From CAZMGY01 sp964565945 [NCBI: uncultured bacterium] (GTDB taxonomy: Bacteria; GCA-001730085), in assembly GCA_964565945.1 (NCBI GenBank), contig CAZMGY010000034.1, forward strand, positions 1-46,855: a stretch of 46,855 bases of DNA, read 5' to 3'. A program made the translations under genes and the position numbers. Every line of letters starts with the position of its first letter. The stretch's first letter is position 1. Of the stretch, positions 46,501-46,855 are shown piece after piece. Below the pieces are notes generated by a model, which saw only the letters and a program-made list of their open reading frames with translations, was not told the DNA's origin and made no database searches.

Positions 46501-46855
46501 AAGAGATTAACTATTGGATCCTACAGCAGAGTGATTTATTAGATAAATTCGATGATTGGTTTAAGGTTTCATATGGAACACTGAGAGGGGGTATGCGTGA
46601 CAAAAATGCATTTAGAGAGGCGCATCCTGCTCAAGTGGAGGTTGCTTCCGAAAGAGACGATGATGCCTTAAGGAAGAGATTAAATGATTTCTTGACGGCA
46701 GGGGCAGGAGTTACACCACAACAGGGGCAAAGGGAAGGAGGCGTTTTTCAATTATTGAGGAGCCTTTTGAAAGACTGGGATCAGGTGACAGCTTTGTTTC
46801 AAAATCATGTGACCGATTGGACTAATGAAGATGTGAGAACTCACAAGGATGTTGA
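43509..46855 (+). CDS. Giant Trp-rich exported repeat protein, N-terminal part
   Basis: 1,115 codons without a stop, running off the window. I do not recognise the family. Residues 4-27 form one hydrophobic stretch (LITIIQTNLLVIIMMMNLWG), a signal peptide or anchor. The rest is largely helical and rich in Trp, Gln and Glu. Trp clusters recur: WPAVWGELW (about 432-440), WTTEWKELW (about 573-581), WTELWSQVW (about 754-762). A 170-residue sub-repeat is visible (KKIAQQM near 495, RGIAQQM near 665). A module starting at residue 287 (SESADADLRKKLDDFL) begins again at residue 1047 (SERDDDALRKRLNDFL), a 760-residue period. A linker near 805-820 is rich in Ser, Pro and Gly. No catalytic motif seen. 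It may be a surface, adhesion or envelope protein; that is inference. Confidence 0.8.
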   Translation, partial: MKYLITIIQTNLLVIIMMMNLWGLSVPSQLTMLPGVANTAQILSAKMNLISVEGILGDLTQIFQDHWHWLIAIKHEDFIPEEAHFEKRDKAQVLFKALKTKALDEENVALYTEVVQFEKFWSEFVFVFLPNYMWNVYIGKGFSKKFPAFWEKYFEKHWPEQKYDESFYKEWTECLSNQVGFVWSTEQWNHTNEHQNWQVLFARYEEAHDQQVLGQRFELYVQHWKVWLSDKNSVLENLDEDAMVKYRKALNAHQALKKSLVLPLAPVSQPVDVAVISRGGGAFGTVSESADADLRKKLDDFLKAKNTQQEGQKEGVAFQLLRGLLKEWSQVTAFFQNHVTDWVNEPVGIHNDVEWRAKVAQKLLLILADEQNFTNVENRSDKSQALIKAMLGWSENAQGDDALWRRASERFQNILAHVPLNSHDVQRKWPAVWGELWSGLQGYDEQINRLVQSFKSFLKDYIFHMSQAEGLDYDMEQIIEESLLEQMRQGSEAIKKIAQQMKGELNENLNNRGQEWLQFQGFLDRLLQQLIVLATLLGGELSPEILPFWTKTLVNIEPSKQVPIYDQAVFEQWTTEWKELWSIIVSEKWVSNRYFLIDVISALRKVTQKYMVFEGREVFRGADEHMARLMKDFNGSLQTWVSQRAKNNVSDSTLVTLAEQVETMRGIAQQMRNQGKSVIANKGEEWMRHYGFLQRLMQNIGEMGDLLSAINICKGPPNRESLLMAGKFIYLINKVSPADSLTIVVKDQDVYIAWTELWSQVWDILLSSDLWNGEAPEFFISMRDTLNSKLVFEEVQSMELLSQMATETGGRHSSPEGSLSPEDRGFVLMPALPQTKIYSEGTVVWEETLKNWDITDFVGHVRVNHKQSSLVQSIPANTYKQTIDTILVHPSAFQLPGALMHFLMRNEMHHLMIAGDTELQEFYAQEPPFILGTDNLLYTIATTPREVWAEVLKAMKDYADKLEQAGVENVNRYRILLTALDAMTSPKLYESLLKTEGKEINYWILQQSDLLDKFDDWFKVSYGTLRGGMRDKNAFREAHPAQVEVASERDDDALRKRLNDFLTAGAGVTPQQGQREGGVFQLLRSLLKDWDQVTALFQNHVTDWTNEDVRTHKDV
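44367..44571 (+). repeat. Giant-ORF module start, copy 1
   Basis: Encodes residues 287-354. It shares near-identical stretches with copy 2, for example CAAAATCATGTGACCGATTG in both. At protein level the shared motifs are FQLLR-LLK-W-QVTA and FQNHVTDW. Confidence 0.85.
46647..46855 (+). repeat. Giant-ORF module start, copy 2 (cut by window end)
   Basis: Begins exactly 2,280 bases after copy 1 and in the same frame; two extra residues lie in the linker (TAGAGVTPQQ versus KAKNTQQ). The window ends 69 residues into this copy, so the module length is only known as the spacing of the two starts. Confidence 0.85.

Overview
The window is a gene-dense stretch (about 34 recognisable protein genes, AT-leaning) from a Gram-negative bacterium. 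The evidence for an outer membrane is a signal-peptide beta-barrel porin ending in Phe beside a complete Pst phosphate importer. Gene content is free-living in style: branched-chain amino acid, methionine, thiamin, biotin and proline genes, glycolysis and a two-component system. The phylum cannot be fixed by eye. The bolA-grxD pair and the interspersed GTCATcCCGCG..CAAG..GCGGGATGAC elements are proteobacterium-like. The LeuC/LeuD type and the very large repeat protein would also fit poorly sampled lineages such as Omnitrophota; I treat that only as a guess. No rRNA, tRNA or CRISPR array was seen.

Layout. 1-4126 (+): the end of a glycoamylase-like glycosidase, a GH35 beta-galactosidase and an rRNA uridine-C5 methyltransferase. 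4593-10374 (+): ilvB, ilvH, ilvC, leuC, leuD (no ilvD, leuA or leuB here). 10440-18294 (+): a complete phosphate-starvation block, phoB-phoR-porin-pstS-pstC-pstA-pstB-phoU. 18387-32631: mainly minus-strand genes (yihY, topB, SRPBCC protein, TIGR01777 epimerase, bioB, thiC, metH) with a plus-strand island grx-bolA-grxD-xth-dcd. 32734-35376 (+): yggS-proC-yggT-aldo/keto reductase. 35615-39247 (+): a malonyltransferase that looks like the free-standing acyltransferase of trans-AT polyketide synthases, a transposase remnant, and polA. 39550-42700 (+): gap-pgk-tpiA. 42758-43310 (-): a decayed IS3-type transposase. 43509 to the end (+): an uninterrupted reading frame of more than 1,115 codons, leaving the window, that encodes a tryptophan-rich exported repeat protein.

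How the genes work together. PhoR/PhoB would sense phosphate limitation and drive the porin and PstSCAB-PhoU next door. IlvB/IlvH/IlvC and LeuC/LeuD cover part of valine, isoleucine and leucine synthesis. Grx, BolA and the CGFS glutaredoxin form a redox and iron-sulfur handling set. Gap, Pgk and TpiA are the lower-glycolysis trio.

Most notable. (1) The giant repeat protein, with a 760-residue module that begins again just before the window ends. (2) The PksC-like acyltransferase, which suggests a trans-AT polyketide system elsewhere in the genome. (3) A consistent promoter style: extended -10 elements (TGnTAnnnT) at nine genes. In four of these (yihY, topB, yggS, polA) the element sits only 6-7 bases before the ATG, predicting leaderless mRNAs; two divergent pairs are packed back to back. 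(4) A family of degenerate palindromic intergenic repeats.
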